Of a stretch of 64,000 nucleotides of DNA, positions 36,911 through 47,195 are shown piece after piece (the first letter of the stretch is position 1; each line of letters begins with the position of its first letter). The stretch is from CAVQFB01 sp963711675 (GTDB lineage: Bacteria; Acidobacteriota; Terriglobia; Terriglobales; Acidobacteriaceae), in NCBI GenBank assembly GCA_963711675.1, contig CAVQFB010000009.1:62001-126000 (forward strand). The letters run 5' to 3'. Below the pieces are notes generated by a model, which worked only from the letters and a program-made list of their open reading frames with translations, did no database searches and was not told the origin of the DNA. The position numbers and the translations under genes are program-made.

Positions 36911-37903
36911 TTACTGGTTGTAGAACTTCCCGCCCTTCGCCTGGTCGCAACCTCCGCCACGCGTATTTTCCCAAATCATCTGGATCAGATAGTTGTGTGT
37001 GCCGAAGGTCTGGTTGTATGCACCGTATCCGAGCGTGCCGTGCAGCGGTCCATACGTCCACGCGCACTTGTCGCCGTTTTCGTTACCGCTGGCGTCGTAC
37101 CAGGCGTTGAGGTCGGGGTTGGTTAATGACTCGCTGGTCTCGTGCGCCATGATGGAAGCCATACCATCCGCGCCGCTGTTTCCGTTCGGGCTCTGCAGTT
37201 GCGCTTCGCAGCTCATTGCGCAACGGTCCGGGTTGCCAACGAAAGAGTATTTAACGTCCGATCCCAGAATCGTCGAGTGGTCGTGCCAGCCGCAGTACTT
37301 GGTGCAGAAACCAGAAGTCTCGTTCACATCCGAAGAAGTCAGCACGAAGTACAGAGCGTTCGTGTCCTTCGGCAGTCTCCCGCTCTGGATCGCCTTCGTC
37401 ACCACCGCCTTCACGCCCGCGTCCGTAAGACTCTTGCCCTGCGAGTAGTCGTCGGTGGTCGACTGCACCAGGTAGAAGGAGCCGGTTACCGTCTGCGTCG
37501 TGTCGGTATAGGTAGAGTTGATGAGAGCCAACTTCGAGCCACCCAGACCGCCCGTGCGCGCATAAAGCGCATCCAGGAGGCTAACCGTCTGCTGGTTGTC
37601 CGACTTCTTCGCTCCGTTCGTCCAGTCACCGTACCAGATGAAGTAGACGTGTACGGTTCCGCCCATCACTTTGCCGCCGTGGTAGATGATGCCGTTTGAA
37701 TTCGTCGCTCTGGCTACGCTCTGCCAGGCCTTCAAGGATCCCACCGCGCCATCACCCTGAGGCGCTTCGCTCGGATCGTCCTGAGCCATCACAGCCCACC
37801 CCTTGCCGGTCGGGACCATGTGCATCGCCGCCCGGACCGCCTGGGCGTGGAGGGAAACTGCGCTGATCAAGACAACCAAGAGGGAAGTGAGTGTGCGTTT
37901 CAT
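36911..37903 (-). CDS. Secreted EXORDIUM / phosphate-induced-1-like protein
   Basis: 330 residues with a signal peptide (SLLVVLISAVSLHAQA) and the plant EXORDIUM-type (Phi-1) core: HVYFIWYGDWTNG, LYFVLTSSDVNETSGFCTKY, CGWHDHSTILGSDVKYSFVG, NPDRCAMSCEAQLQSPNGN, MAHETSESLTNPDLNAWYD and ENGDKCAWTYG. The conserved HETSE resembles a metal-binding pattern, but no activity is established for the family, and the role in bacteria is unknown. Start at ATG 37903 or, five residues earlier, 37915. Single gene. Confidence 0.8.
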   Translation of the reverse strand: MKRTLTSLLVVLISAVSLHAQAVRAAMHMVPTGKGWAVMAQDDPSEAPQGDGAVGSLKAWQSVARATNSNGIIYHGGKVMGGTVHVYFIWYGDWTNGAKKSDNQQTVSLLDALYARTGGLGGSKLALINSTYTDTTQTVTGSFYLVQSTTDDYSQGKSLTDAGVKAVVTKAIQSGRLPKDTNALYFVLTSSDVNETSGFCTKYCGWHDHSTILGSDVKYSFVGNPDRCAMSCEAQLQSPNGNSGADGMASIMAHETSESLTNPDLNAWYDASGNENGDKCAWTYGPLHGTLGYGAYNQTFGTHNYLIQMIWENTRGGGCDQAKGGKFYNQ

Positions 37904-38039
37904 GCCCTGGTACATTGCATCCCGCGCACCACCGCGAATCCTGACCCAACTCTTTTGCTGTCAACCGCTTAGATGGAAACCAGCCGAGTTCGAAGCGGAC
38001 AATTTGTCCTCCCTCTTTGGTGGGGGACGAGCCTGTCCA

Positions 38040-38508
38040 TCTATTCTAAACTGCTGATGGATATAGTCTTAGATGGCAGGAAGGGAACGAAGGCAAAAAG
38101 CGACACTCTGTCCGTCCCGGACAACTTGGCCCGCTTTGGCTGAGACTTGCAAGTTGTTCATCCTGAGCGAGTCTGCCGTTCGCAGACCGAACGGTACGCG
38201 AGTCGAAAGCCTGCCCTGAGCGAACCTGAGCCTAGGCGAGGGGAGTCGAATGGGGACCCCATTTCTGCATGCTCGACTCGCGGCTCTTCAGGGCGTTCTC
38301 ACGGTCTTCGTCGAATTCCTGATCAAACTTCCTGTCAAGTCCAATTGCCGCCTGACAGCAGTTTGGTTGTCGTTTTAGCAGTCGTCATCCCGAAGCACCG
38401 CGTTTTTTCCAGCTGGGCGAGGGATCTGGCGCGGAGTCTGGCAAATTGACCCTCTACGCGCCGCTGTCCACCTCTTGCCGTCGCGCGGGTTCCACGACGC
38501 GCTCACCC
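38040..38508. other. Intergenic with GTCATCC-type repeats
   Basis: No gene is supported. Two repeat blocks are visible, GTTCATCCTGAGCGAG from about 38155 to 38260 and GTCGTCATCCCGAAGCACC to GGGATCTGG at about 38385-38430. They belong to the same dispersed family as at 4511-4578. Confidence 0.6.
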
Positions 38509-39033
38509 CTACTTCGTGATCACCCCGCAGGCGATCCGGTCTCCGGCATTCCCCGCCGGGTCCGACTTCATGTCGTCCGCCTTGGCGTGAATCATGATGG
38601 CCGTCCCTCCGTTGCTGAATACGGAGTGGCTGTCGTCGCCTAGGTCGATATCCTTGTTAAGCATCGTCACCTTGGCCGTCCCGTTCGCCGTCACCGTGAA
38701 GTTCGGCATGTCCCCCGCGTGATGACCGTCGGGGTTTTCGATCCCATGCTTTTTGCCATCGGGGTTGAAGTGGGGCCCGGCCGACTTGAAGTCTGGGGGA
38801 TCGCACTTCGCGTTCTGGTGGATATGAACGGCATGTTCTCCGGGAGGCAGATTCTTCATGTTCAGCTTGATCCTTACTCCCTGCTTCGCAGATTTCAGCT
38901 TCGCAGTCCCGACGCTCTCACCTTTTGCATTTTTCAATTCAATAACGGTCTCTGGACCCTTCGCTGTGCTGGTCAAAGGAAAGACACAGGCCACAAGCGC
39001 GACGGCAATGAGGGAGAAAATGGAAGGTTTCAT
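38509..39033 (-). CDS. sodC: Cu/Zn superoxide dismutase, probable lipoprotein
   Basis: 174 residues; dismutates superoxide in the periplasm. Metal ligands are visible: H70 and H72 (HAVHIHQNAKC), bridging H88 (AGPHFNP), the zinc-loop acidic D108 and H149 (TAIMIHAKADD). C77 and C169 can form the conserved disulfide (DRIACGVI). The signal peptide ends in LVAC with C16, a lipobox, so membrane anchoring is likely. Single gene, next to a repeat-filled spacer. Confidence 0.92.
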   Translation of the reverse strand: MKPSIFSLIAVALVACVFPLTSTAKGPETVIELKNAKGESVGTAKLKSAKQGVRIKLNMKNLPPGEHAVHIHQNAKCDPPDFKSAGPHFNPDGKKHGIENPDGHHAGDMPNFTVTANGTAKVTMLNKDIDLGDDSHSVFSNGGTAIMIHAKADDMKSDPAGNAGDRIACGVITK

Positions 39034-39083
39034 GGGGGGAGATTATATTCCCGAATTGCCATCTGCGGGTGCAATCACAATTG

Positions 39084-41609
39084 TTAAAGTTCCGTTACCT
39101 TATTCTGTAGTTCCTCTGCGATCTTTGCTGGGTCAGCGTCCTTCTCGAACCGAACTGGCGAGCCAATAAGAACCCGTATGCTTCCGGGTGGCGCGAACCT
39201 TTTCCCCGCCTTCTTGATCTCAAACAGCCCGTCGATGCGCATCGGCACCACAGGAACTCCGAGATTCCTCGCCAACAGTCCCGCGCCTGCACGAAAGAGT
39301 TGCAGCTTACCGTCTGTTGTGTGACGCCCTTCGGGAAACACCAGCACGCTGTATCCGCGATCGACCGCCCCGCCCGCATAAGCAAAGCTCTTGCGGAAGG
39401 CGGCTTCCCGGGGTAACGGAAAAAGATTGAGCAACGCAACCCCCAGCGTCCACTGCACACGGTCATACACGCGGCCAAAAATTCCCCGCGCCTTTGCCGG
39501 AGTGCGCAACGCCTCCAGCGCTTCACCGCCCGCAGCAGTCGCGAGCCAGTGCCGGAATCGAGCTGGCAACGCACTCAGCACAAACCCAACATCCACATCG
39601 TCAATGTGATTGCAAACCACCAGCACCGGCCCTTTTACGTCCTCAAGATTCTCGCGCCCTTCCACTCTCGGCTTCCCCAACAGGAAAACCGCCGGCCGCA
39701 GCAGCAAGTAGTGTGCGATCATGCGCACCCATCGCACCGGCCACCGCAGCGCCCATCGAGGATAGTGATACTCGGTCCGTTGCGCCCCCGAGCCACGCAG
39801 CAAACCCTCCAGGTCGCTCACCTTGCTGATCGACGAAAACTTCGTCTCGCTCAGGTCGACCTGATAACGGTCTTCGAGTGCGCTCAGTAATTCCACGCGG
39901 TCCAGGGAACTGAGATTGAGATCTGCGTCCAGATCGGCCTCCGCAGTCAATCGCGACAGTTTCCGACCCGAGATCCGTTCGATCAGCTCTCCCAGTGGAC
40001 TGGCTGCCGTCTTCCCGCCCGATTCGGACGCCAACCTCGACTGCACCATCTCGCGAATCGCGCTCGTACGCGGCTTCTGCGTCGACGTCCGTGGGAAATC
40101 TTCGTCCGGCCACTCATACCATGCATTCATCCTCTGATACTCCGCCAGTGTCTCATTCGCGCGTCGCACGACCGCATCCGCCGCCGCGTTCGCGTTTCGT
40201 AAAATCAGAACCGCGCACGGCTCCGCGTTGCCTCCACGTTCGAGGCCAATGACTACGCATTCGCGCACCTCCGGCTGTACTCGAAGCGCCGCCTCCAGAT
40301 CCTCCGGATAAATGTTCAACCCGGCAGGTGTGACGATCATCTCTTTCTTGCGGCCCTTGAAATAAAGATTGCCCGCCGCATCCAACTCTCCGATGTCACC
40401 CGTTCGATACCAGCCTTCTTCTCCGGCGACGGCCTGCGTCTCTTTCCCGTTCCAGTAGGCGCTCGCGACGCCGCCACCGCGCACCATGATCTCGCCATCG
40501 CTCGCCAGCTTGATCTCCCGCCCCGGCAGCACCTTGCCGATCGACCCCTTGCCCAGCCGAAAGGGATGGTTCAAGCTGATCAGCGATGTCGTCTCCGTCA
40601 GACCGTATCCCTGCACCACCGCATAGCCCAATCTCCCCCAGAATTCCTCCGTCTCGCGATCCAGCGTCGCACCTCCGCAGATGAAGGCCCAGAACTTCCA
40701 TCCAAACTCGCGCCGCACTCGCCGTAATATCCACCAGCGCCGCAGAAAGTGCTTGCCCTCCGCGGCTCGAAACTTTTGCCGAAATTTTCCCAGGTCGCCT
40801 TTCTCATCCACATCGCGCTCGATCTTCTCTTTCAACGACTGCAGCATGCGCGGCACCGCCACCAGAACGGAAATCCGCTCGCGGCGAATCGTGTGGACGA
40901 CCTCCGACGGGCTCAGCGCCTCCTGAAAAAACACGGTGCCCCCCATCAGCTGCGGCAGAAAAATTCCCATGAACTGGCCAAACACGTGGCTCAGCGGCAC
41001 CAGATTCAGAAATCGCACCGGATGCACCCAGCGCTCGTACTTCAGATACTTTCTTATTTCGTTCTCCAAAGGCGTGATATTCGCCAACACGTTGCTGTGC
41101 GCGATGACCACACCCTTCGGCTCCGCCGTCGTGCCGGATGTGAAGATGATTTCGAGCGTATCTCCCGCCCTCACTTCGCCGCCCATATAGGGAGTATCCG
41201 GATGCCCGGCGACGACCTCTGCGAGATCTTCCAGTATCACGGTCGCCCCGGCTGGCTCTTGCGACGCATGATGGCGTGAACAAACCAACAACTTCGCCTC
41301 CACCTGCTGGTATACCCTGTGCGCGAACTCCGCGGTCGCGAAGTTGTCCATGGGAACCACGACTGCGCCCTGGGCCGCGCAGCCGAAGAATGCGGCAACC
41401 CACTCTACGCAATTTTCGCCCCAGATCAGAACCCGGTCGCCCTTCCCCACACCTCTGGATGCGAGCTCTCGCGCGAACTGAAATGCTGTCCGCGCAATCT
41501 GGCGATAGCTCCAGCGCTCCGTGCGATACCCGCGCCGGTGCCCGTACGCGCACTCATCCCCCAGACGCTCAAAGTTCGCGAGATACTCCCTGAGAGACGA
41601 ATAAGGCAT
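39084..41609 (-). CDS. Fused acyl-AMP ligase / acyl carrier / PlsC acyltransferase
   Basis: 841 residues in three parts. Residues 1-500: adenylate-forming ligase (IFTSGTTAEPKGVV, VQGYGLTETTSLI, YRTGDIGELDAAGNLYFKGR). About 540-615: carrier domain with phosphopantetheine Ser in DLNLSSLDRVELL. About 650-841: PlsC acyltransferase with NHIDDVDVG (H-x4-D) and VFPEGRHTTDG. Together the protein could activate a fatty acid, hold it on its own carrier and pass it to a lysophospholipid or other alcohol, like the Aas/LplT pair but in one chain. ATG 41609 is preferred; a TTG at 41636 is in frame. Divergent from the toxin gene. Confidence 0.88.
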   Translation of the reverse strand: MPYSSLREYLANFERLGDECAYGHRRGYRTERWSYRQIARTAFQFARELASRGVGKGDRVLIWGENCVEWVAAFFGCAAQGAVVVPMDNFATAEFAHRVYQQVEAKLLVCSRHHASQEPAGATVILEDLAEVVAGHPDTPYMGGEVRAGDTLEIIFTSGTTAEPKGVVIAHSNVLANITPLENEIRKYLKYERWVHPVRFLNLVPLSHVFGQFMGIFLPQLMGGTVFFQEALSPSEVVHTIRRERISVLVAVPRMLQSLKEKIERDVDEKGDLGKFRQKFRAAEGKHFLRRWWILRRVRREFGWKFWAFICGGATLDRETEEFWGRLGYAVVQGYGLTETTSLISLNHPFRLGKGSIGKVLPGREIKLASDGEIMVRGGGVASAYWNGKETQAVAGEEGWYRTGDIGELDAAGNLYFKGRKKEMIVTPAGLNIYPEDLEAALRVQPEVRECVVIGLERGGNAEPCAVLILRNANAAADAVVRRANETLAEYQRMNAWYEWPDEDFPRTSTQKPRTSAIREMVQSRLASESGGKTAASPLGELIERISGRKLSRLTAEADLDADLNLSSLDRVELLSALEDRYQVDLSETKFSSISKVSDLEGLLRGSGAQRTEYHYPRWALRWPVRWVRMIAHYLLLRPAVFLLGKPRVEGRENLEDVKGPVLVVCNHIDDVDVGFVLSALPARFRHWLATAAGGEALEALRTPAKARGIFGRVYDRVQWTLGVALLNLFPLPREAAFRKSFAYAGGAVDRGYSVLVFPEGRHTTDGKLQLFRAGAGLLARNLGVPVVPMRIDGLFEIKKAGKRFAPPGSIRVLIGSPVRFEKDADPAKIAEELQNKVTEL

Positions 41610-41735
41610 ATCTGGGCTTATTTTCTGCCCATACAATTAAGACTACACTCCGCAGATTCGCCCCCCTTGCTCCACTGCGAATCGCCTTCTACCTCCTCCG
41701 CCAAACAGAATTCTCTAGTCATGGTCTAATACCCC

Positions 41736-42251
41736 ATGCGCTGGACCCATACCCTTCGCGCCATCCTCGCAATTGCTTGTGCTTTCGCGACTGGATGCCA
41801 GTCCACGCCGCGGGAGCCTGTCGTCTCCGCTCCCCGTTCATTCCCTTCGCCGTCCTCCTCCGCTCCACGTCGCGATCTCTCCCAAGACGAAGACGCCGGC
41901 GGCCACACTCTTCGTAAGCATGTGGGCCGCACCGACGACCAACTCCGCGAGCGCCTCGAGAGCGAACGCAACATCTCCGCCGCCTCCACCTATACCGATC
42001 GCGAGGCCGCCGAGCTTGCCGTGGGCACCGCGCTTCAGCAGAATCGCGATAAACTGCAGCGCTGGCTTGATCGTGGAGGCAGGCGTCCGAACCTGGTTCT
42101 TGACTACGATGGCGATACCGCCCATCCCATCGGGCGGACCTTGCGGCGAGGCGAGGATCGCACAGAGCCTTGCTCCCATGCCGTAGTTGTGTTGAGATCA
42201 ATGCCCCAGGGTGGATACTACGTGCTCACTTCTTATCCGGAGTGTCGCTGA
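41736..42251 (+). CDS. RNase A-like toxin, lipoprotein form
   Basis: 171 residues: signal peptide with Cys21 in AFATGC (a weak lipobox), a Ser/Pro linker, then from about residue 47 the bacterial RNase A-like toxin domain known from CdiA C-termini: LSQDEDAGGHTLRKHVGRTD, SAASTYTDREAAELAVGTAL and the terminal VVLRSM...GYYVLTSYP. H57 or H62 and the T165-x-Y167 pair are in positions expected for catalysis by analogy with the characterised CdiA toxin. Predicted to cut RNA in a competitor cell. It is standalone and carries its own lipoprotein signal instead of a CdiA filament. The immunity gene overlaps its stop (TGATG). Confidence 0.82.
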   Translation: MRWTHTLRAILAIACAFATGCQSTPREPVVSAPRSFPSPSSSAPRRDLSQDEDAGGHTLRKHVGRTDDQLRERLESERNISAASTYTDREAAELAVGTALQQNRDKLQRWLDRGGRRPNLVLDYDGDTAHPIGRTLRRGEDRTEPCSHAVVVLRSMPQGGYYVLTSYPECR

Positions 42252-42592
42252 TGGCAGAAAACAAGCCGCCGAAAGATGAGATTTCGGGCGAGAATTTTCC
42301 CGCCCTCCGGGCTTTCCTGCGGGGCTACTTTCACCAGGATATGGCGGAGGAGTACGATTCCCCCGAGGACGCTGCGCAACAGTTCTGCGAAGATGCCGAC
42401 AGTGACGAGCGCCAGGCCGTGGCCCGCGATTGGAAGCGGTTCGTGGAGAGCACCCATGGACGTTCGCTTGCCGAGATCAACCGGCTGCTGACCACGAAGC
42501 TCAGCAGCGCCTGTTCTCTCCCAAGCGCCGACCATCTGGAGAAGATCTCAGCCGTGTTCGCGGGCAGTGCCCGCCGGAAGATGTCCGATTAG
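42251..42592 (+). CDS. CdiI-like immunity protein
   Basis: 113 residues matching the contact-dependent-inhibition immunity family found beside RNase A-like toxins: FPALRAFLRGYFHQDMAEEY, DSPEDAAQQFCEDAD and INRLLTTKLSSACSLPS. Its ATG shares one base with the toxin stop (TGATG), indicating coupled translation and matched dosage. No signal peptide, so it should stay in the cytoplasm and neutralise toxin entering from siblings. Together with the toxin it forms a two-gene module. Confidence 0.8.
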   Translation: MAENKPPKDEISGENFPALRAFLRGYFHQDMAEEYDSPEDAAQQFCEDADSDERQAVARDWKRFVESTHGRSLAEINRLLTTKLSSACSLPSADHLEKISAVFAGSARRKMSD

Positions 42593-42611
42593 TCATTCGA
42601 CCACGCCACTC

Positions 42612-42983
42612 TCAAATCAGGCCTTGTCGCACACGTCTGAGGAAGTCTTCGGCGTCCACCCGCGCCCGCTCCATGGTTTTGGGTTCGCCGCGATGCTCGA
42701 GGCCGATCTCCTGCAAGGTCAACTCGACTGCATCTTTCGGCTTGAATCCCCGCATGACCAACTTCCGAGCGCGCTCCGCAAAGGTCTGTCCGTCGGCAAA
42801 TACCAGCTGCTTCGGATTGTCCGCGCAATCGTGCTCCTCAAACTTCGCCCCCGCCAGCCTGTCGTAGGCGCTCTTCGCCGCCGGGTCACTTAATAATGCC
42901 GGTAGCGGATACTTCCACTCACATTCCGAGCAGGCCCATCCTTGCAGATGGTGATCTGCGACCCACGTCCTGAAACGTGCCAT
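42612..42983 (-). CDS. Hypothetical protein with zinc-ribbon-like CxxC
   Basis: 123 residues from ATG 42983, the start that excludes an unlikely 114-residue leader. Features: HLQGWACSECEWKYPLPALL with CxxC, a later HDC, and a helical C-terminus (ERARKLVMRGFKPKDAVELT). I recognise no named family. Convergent with the immunity gene, 19 bases apart. The upstream ribosome-binding site is poor, so the start is uncertain. Confidence 0.5.
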   Translation of the reverse strand: MARFRTWVADHHLQGWACSECEWKYPLPALLSDPAAKSAYDRLAGAKFEEHDCADNPKQLVFADGQTFAERARKLVMRGFKPKDAVELTLQEIGLEHRGEPKTMERARVDAEDFLRRVRQGLI

Positions 42984-43584
42984 GATTTTTTGTGCCGCTA
43001 AGAACTTGTACTTAGGGTTCCTGGTTGATTGCTGCTTGAGCCACCGCGGGGGAAAAATCGACGGCTCGTCCGTTAATTGTAATGAAAGAAATTCTATTCT
43101 GGAAATTGGCACAATTGGTGCTATGCAATGCCGCGGTTCGGCCCCTGGATTCCCCAAATTGTCTGTGGCGGGTCTCCCCTGCGATGCGGATCTCATTGCC
43201 GGCCGCCTCAGGTCGAAACCCTCGGTGCCGCATCTTCTTATATGTTCTTCACAGCGGTTTACTACGATTAGCGATAGTAGTACCCTGCCTGCCGTGGGAC
43301 CGAAGACTCTACGGCTCGCGCACAACGCCGTTCAACGGAGAAGCCGCTCGAAATACGTTGTCGCCACTGGTTCCTTCCGTAACCTAAGGTACACTCCCTT
43401 TCGGTAACCCTCAGTAACCATCCAATTTTCCTCCGTCAGAATTACAATTGCCCTGACCGCAACCACATTTCTCCCTCGATTGGCTGCGGCATCCGGGTTT
43501 TGCCCGGCAAATAACCAGACCGTCAGGAACGGCTCCCAGGTACAGGGCGGTTCGGCGACGGAAACAGGCTGGAGTCCGCACAAT
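42984..43584. other. Intergenic, about 600 bp
   Basis: No gene is supported on either strand; frames crossing it lack family matches or ribosome-binding sites. It separates the zinc-ribbon protein from the TPR gene and presumably holds both promoters. Confidence 0.5.
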
Positions 43585-46500
43585 ATGGCGTTTGGTTTCG
43601 GGTTCAACAAACAAAAGGCGCTCAGTGCCGCGGAGAAATTTGTCCAACAGGGCAAACTGCAGAACGCCATCACCGAATACGAAAAGATCCTGAAGAATGA
43701 TGCGAAGGATCTTACCGTCGCCAACACCGTCGGCGACCTCTACGCGCGACTCGGCGAAAGCGACAAAGCCATCGAGTGCTTCAAGAGTGTGGGCGATGCT
43801 TATGCGACCCAGGGCTTCACGGTCAAAGCCATCGCCATGTACAAGAAGATCACCAAGATCAAGGGTTCGCTCGAGGGCACTCTCAAGCTCGCCGAACTCT
43901 ATACTCAGCAAGGCCTTTTCAACGACGCCCGCGCCCAATACCTCCAGGTCGCGGAAGAATTTCTACGCAGCGGGGAACTGGAGCAGGCGGTCCGGATCTT
44001 CCAGAAAATTCTGGAAATGGATCCGGAAAATGTGGCCATGCGTGTGCGTCTGGCGGAGGTTTACATCCGTCTCGGCAAGAAGGCAGAAGCTTGGCAGATA
44101 TTTTCCGCCGCTGCCGAAAGCCTTCGTACCCGGGGCCAACTGCCCGCCGCCGAAGACATTCTGCAGCGCATGATGACGCTTGATCCCGGCAACGGCCAGG
44201 CTCTGCTGCTGCGCGGCCGCAACGCGCTCGAATCCGGCGACCACGATGCCGCGATCAAGTACCTCGAGAAGGTCGCCGACATGGATTCGCATCCTGACGG
44301 CTTGCGCGATCTGCTCAAAGCTTACTTGCAGGCGGGCCGCATCACCGACGCGGGTGGCTTGGCCAACAAGCTGCTTTCCGTTCACAATGATGTGGACGGC
44401 GTCGCCAGCGTCGGTGACGCTTTGATGCAGGCTGGCCAGTACCAGGAAGCGCTGGCTTTTTATCAGCAACATGCCGAGCGCATGTTGTCGGCAAATTCTG
44501 CGCAGACGCTACAGAATCTCCACAGCATCATCGGCCACGTTCGCGAAAATCCGCAGGCGCTGAACACTCTTCTCGAACTCTTCCAGAAAGCTGGGGAAAA
44601 CACCCACGTCAGTGAGGTGACCGAACTTCTGGCTCACGCCTATGTGCATTCCGGCGAGCTTGCTGAGGCCCGCGACCTCTATCGCAGCCTGGCCGCCGTC
44701 GAGCCGCAAAACTCGATGCACATGAAGAATTACGAGCAGGTCGTCGCCATGATGGGCGGCACGCCCGGCACACGGCTTATTACTGCCGAAGAAGGCGCCG
44801 TGATGGTAGACGAACTGGAAGCCACCGCTCCCTTTGTCGAGCAGCATTATTCTGATGCCGTCGCTCTTTCGGTTCGTGCCGCTCTCACCGATGCCGATCT
44901 TTTCGTTTCGTACAACATGCCCGGCAAGGCTCTCGTGCCGCTGTTGGCAGCTCTTCCCCAGGCTCCGCGCGACCTGCGGTTGAATCAACGCCTGGCAGCG
45001 TTGCATACCCGAGCTGAACGTTTTGCGGAAGCCGCCGTCTGCTGCCGCACGCTGGAAGCGATTTATTCCGAAGCGGGCTATCCGGATGAAGCCGTCCGTT
45101 ACGGCGAACTCGCCAGTAAATACGAAGAGCGCACTTCCGCCTCGGCTAGCGCCGGCCCGGTAGTAAGCGCTCCCGCTGCGTCATCTGCACCATGGCCCAC
45201 AGCTCCTGTTGCCAAGGCGGCTGCTCCGGTTGTTTCTTCGCCCGCGGAATTCGCGGTGGACGAGGCCGAGCCTCAGCCGGTCGCGGAGTTCAGTGTTCAG
45301 GAAGCAGCTCCTGCAGCTTCGACCGAATTCGATATTTCTGAAGAGTGGGAAGGCGCAGTCTCGGATGAAACAGAGGCTGCCCCCGTTCCTGCTGTCGCAG
45401 CCAAGAAACCAGCCGCCGCTCCTCCCGTCGATCCCAACGCCGTGCCCGAGACTGTCGAGGAAATCCGCTTTTATCTGGGACACTTCATGGTCGACCAGGC
45501 GCGGGTGGCATTCGCCAAGCTCGAGAAGCTGACGCAGGACGCTTCCTTGCTCGCGACCCTGCGTTCGGAAATCGAAGCGGCAGAAGTTCCCGCGCACGCC
45601 CCGGACGTCGACGCCGAGGTTTCGCTCGCGGAACCCGGTACTCCTGAGACTGTCGCTCTGATCGAGGACGTTCCCGAGGCCGCAGCGGCTCCTGCTCCGC
45701 AAAGCGGCGCCTTGAACGAATTTGTCTCTGATCTAGAGTCCTCTCTCGGTGACGGTTTTCTCCCCGACACGGTCGCGGAGGAAGTCCCGGCTGCGGCAGC
45801 ACATTTTTCGCCCGAAGCCGTACCGGAGCCGGCTCCACAGCCCGAACATTTCGCACCCGCTGCCGCGGCTCACGCTCAGGAAAGTCCCGGCGTCCTCGGC
45901 GAATTCGTTTCTGACCTTGAAGCTTCTCTGGGCGACGGCTTCCTGAAGGAAGCGCCAGTCCCGGAATCTCAGCCCGAGCCCGCGCATGTCGCAGCCGAGC
46001 ACGTTGCGCAGCCAATCGCCGCGCAAGCCGAAATCGGAATGGCTGCCAGCGCTGCTGCGTCGGCGTCCTTTACTTCCGCTCCCGCGCCGGTTTCATCCGC
46101 CTCCGCGGCTGCAATCCCGGCTGCTCCGCCCGCGGCGCCGTCGCTGACCTACAAGCCGTCCAAGGTACGGCCTTTAGCCGACGCTCCGGCAAAATTCAGC
46201 GCGGCCGGAGTGGACCTCGCCGAAATGTTTGGCGAGTTGAAGCACGAACTCGAAGAAGAAGCGACCGTCGCCGAAGAAGATCCCGAGACTCATTACAATC
46301 TCGGCGTCGCCTTCCGCGAAATGGGGCTGCTCGACGAGGCAATCGGCGAACTGCAGAAAGTTTGCCAGTCCGTGGATCGCGGCCACAAATTCCCGCACCT
46401 GATGCAGACCTACACCTGGCTGGCGCAATGCTTCCTCGATAAAGGCGTTCCCGAAGCCGCCATCCGCTGGTATGAAAAAGCCCTCAAGCTCCCCAGCCTC

Positions 46501-46658
46501 GACGAAGAGACTCGCATCGCGCTGAATTACGAGCTGGGCTTCTGCCTGCGAGGCGGCGGGGGACAAGCCGACAGCGCTGCAAATATTTCATGGAAGTGTA
46601 TGGCAGCAACATCGATTATCGCGATGTCGCCGAGCGCATCAAAGCCCTGAAGTCGTAG
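43585..46658 (+). CDS. Large TPR-repeat protein (two indels at C-terminus)
   Basis: About 1023 residues. The N-terminal half is a run of tetratricopeptide repeats (KLQNAITEYEKILKNDAKDL, YATQGFTVKAIAMYKKITKI, EAGYPDEAVRYGELASKYE). A long Ala/Pro/Glu low-complexity middle contains a twice-used motif EFVSDLESSLGDGF / EFVSDLEASLGDGF (about residues 712 and 772), followed by C-terminal TPRs (DPETHYNLGVAFREMGLLDE). Such proteins are scaffolds in envelope or motility assemblies; no specific role is known. ATG 43585 (MAFGFGFNKQKALSAAEKFV) is taken as start. Two indels near 46548 and 46588 hide the end FMEVYGSNIDYRDVAERIK before TAG at 46656. Confidence 0.8.
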
Positions 46659-46747
46659 AATGCGATAATGAGTTTGATGTTCGACTTGGGGGCGCGCGCA
46701 CTCTCGTTCACCGACTCTGCGCTGTCATCCACGGGCGGGAGCGCGGC

Positions 46748-47121
46748 GTGATTTCGGATCCGAAGTCCCCCCTGAAGGCAATTCCTACGAAGTCGCGGCC
46801 GGCCTTGCCGGTCCGGGCTCGAGCATCCCCGCCTGTAGTCGAGCCTCACTCCGGTTCCCGACGCAGCGGCGCTCAGTTATGGCTGCATCGCGTCCTCGTA
46901 CTGCTGTTTGTTTTCGTCTGCGCGGTCGTGGGAGTGCTCCTGGTCATTCTGCCCTGGAACCCGGAATGGACCGATAATCCGCTGCTGCTGCATTATCCCG
47001 GCTGCGCGCCTTGCTGTCCAACGGTTTCGTGCGCGGCATGTGCAGCGGCCTGGGGCTGCTCGATATCTGGATCGGATTCTGGGAGGCCGTGCACTACCAC
47101 GAAGAAAGTCGGCCCGGCTGA
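46748..47121 (+). pseudogene. Small one-helix membrane protein, one frameshift
   Basis: Basic, Pro-rich N-terminus, one membrane helix (VLVLLFVFVCAVVGVLLVIL), then after an indel near 47005 the conserved tail LRALLSNGFVRGMCSGLGLL and DIWIGFWEAVHYHEE. The tail is conserved in acidobacterial relatives as I recall them; function unknown. GTG 46748 is the likely start. It sits between the TPR gene and the LOG-family gene. Confidence 0.55.
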
Positions 47122-47195
47122 AAACGGTTCAGGAAACCCGTGCAAGGTCTCCGGCTCCGCCGACCGCACATCATTCAGAAAGATAGAACGCCATC

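Noticed and set aside
42984..43325. 114-residue N-terminal extension of the zinc-ribbon-like protein
   Set aside because: No homologous features and biased composition; ATG 42983 begins the protein-like part.
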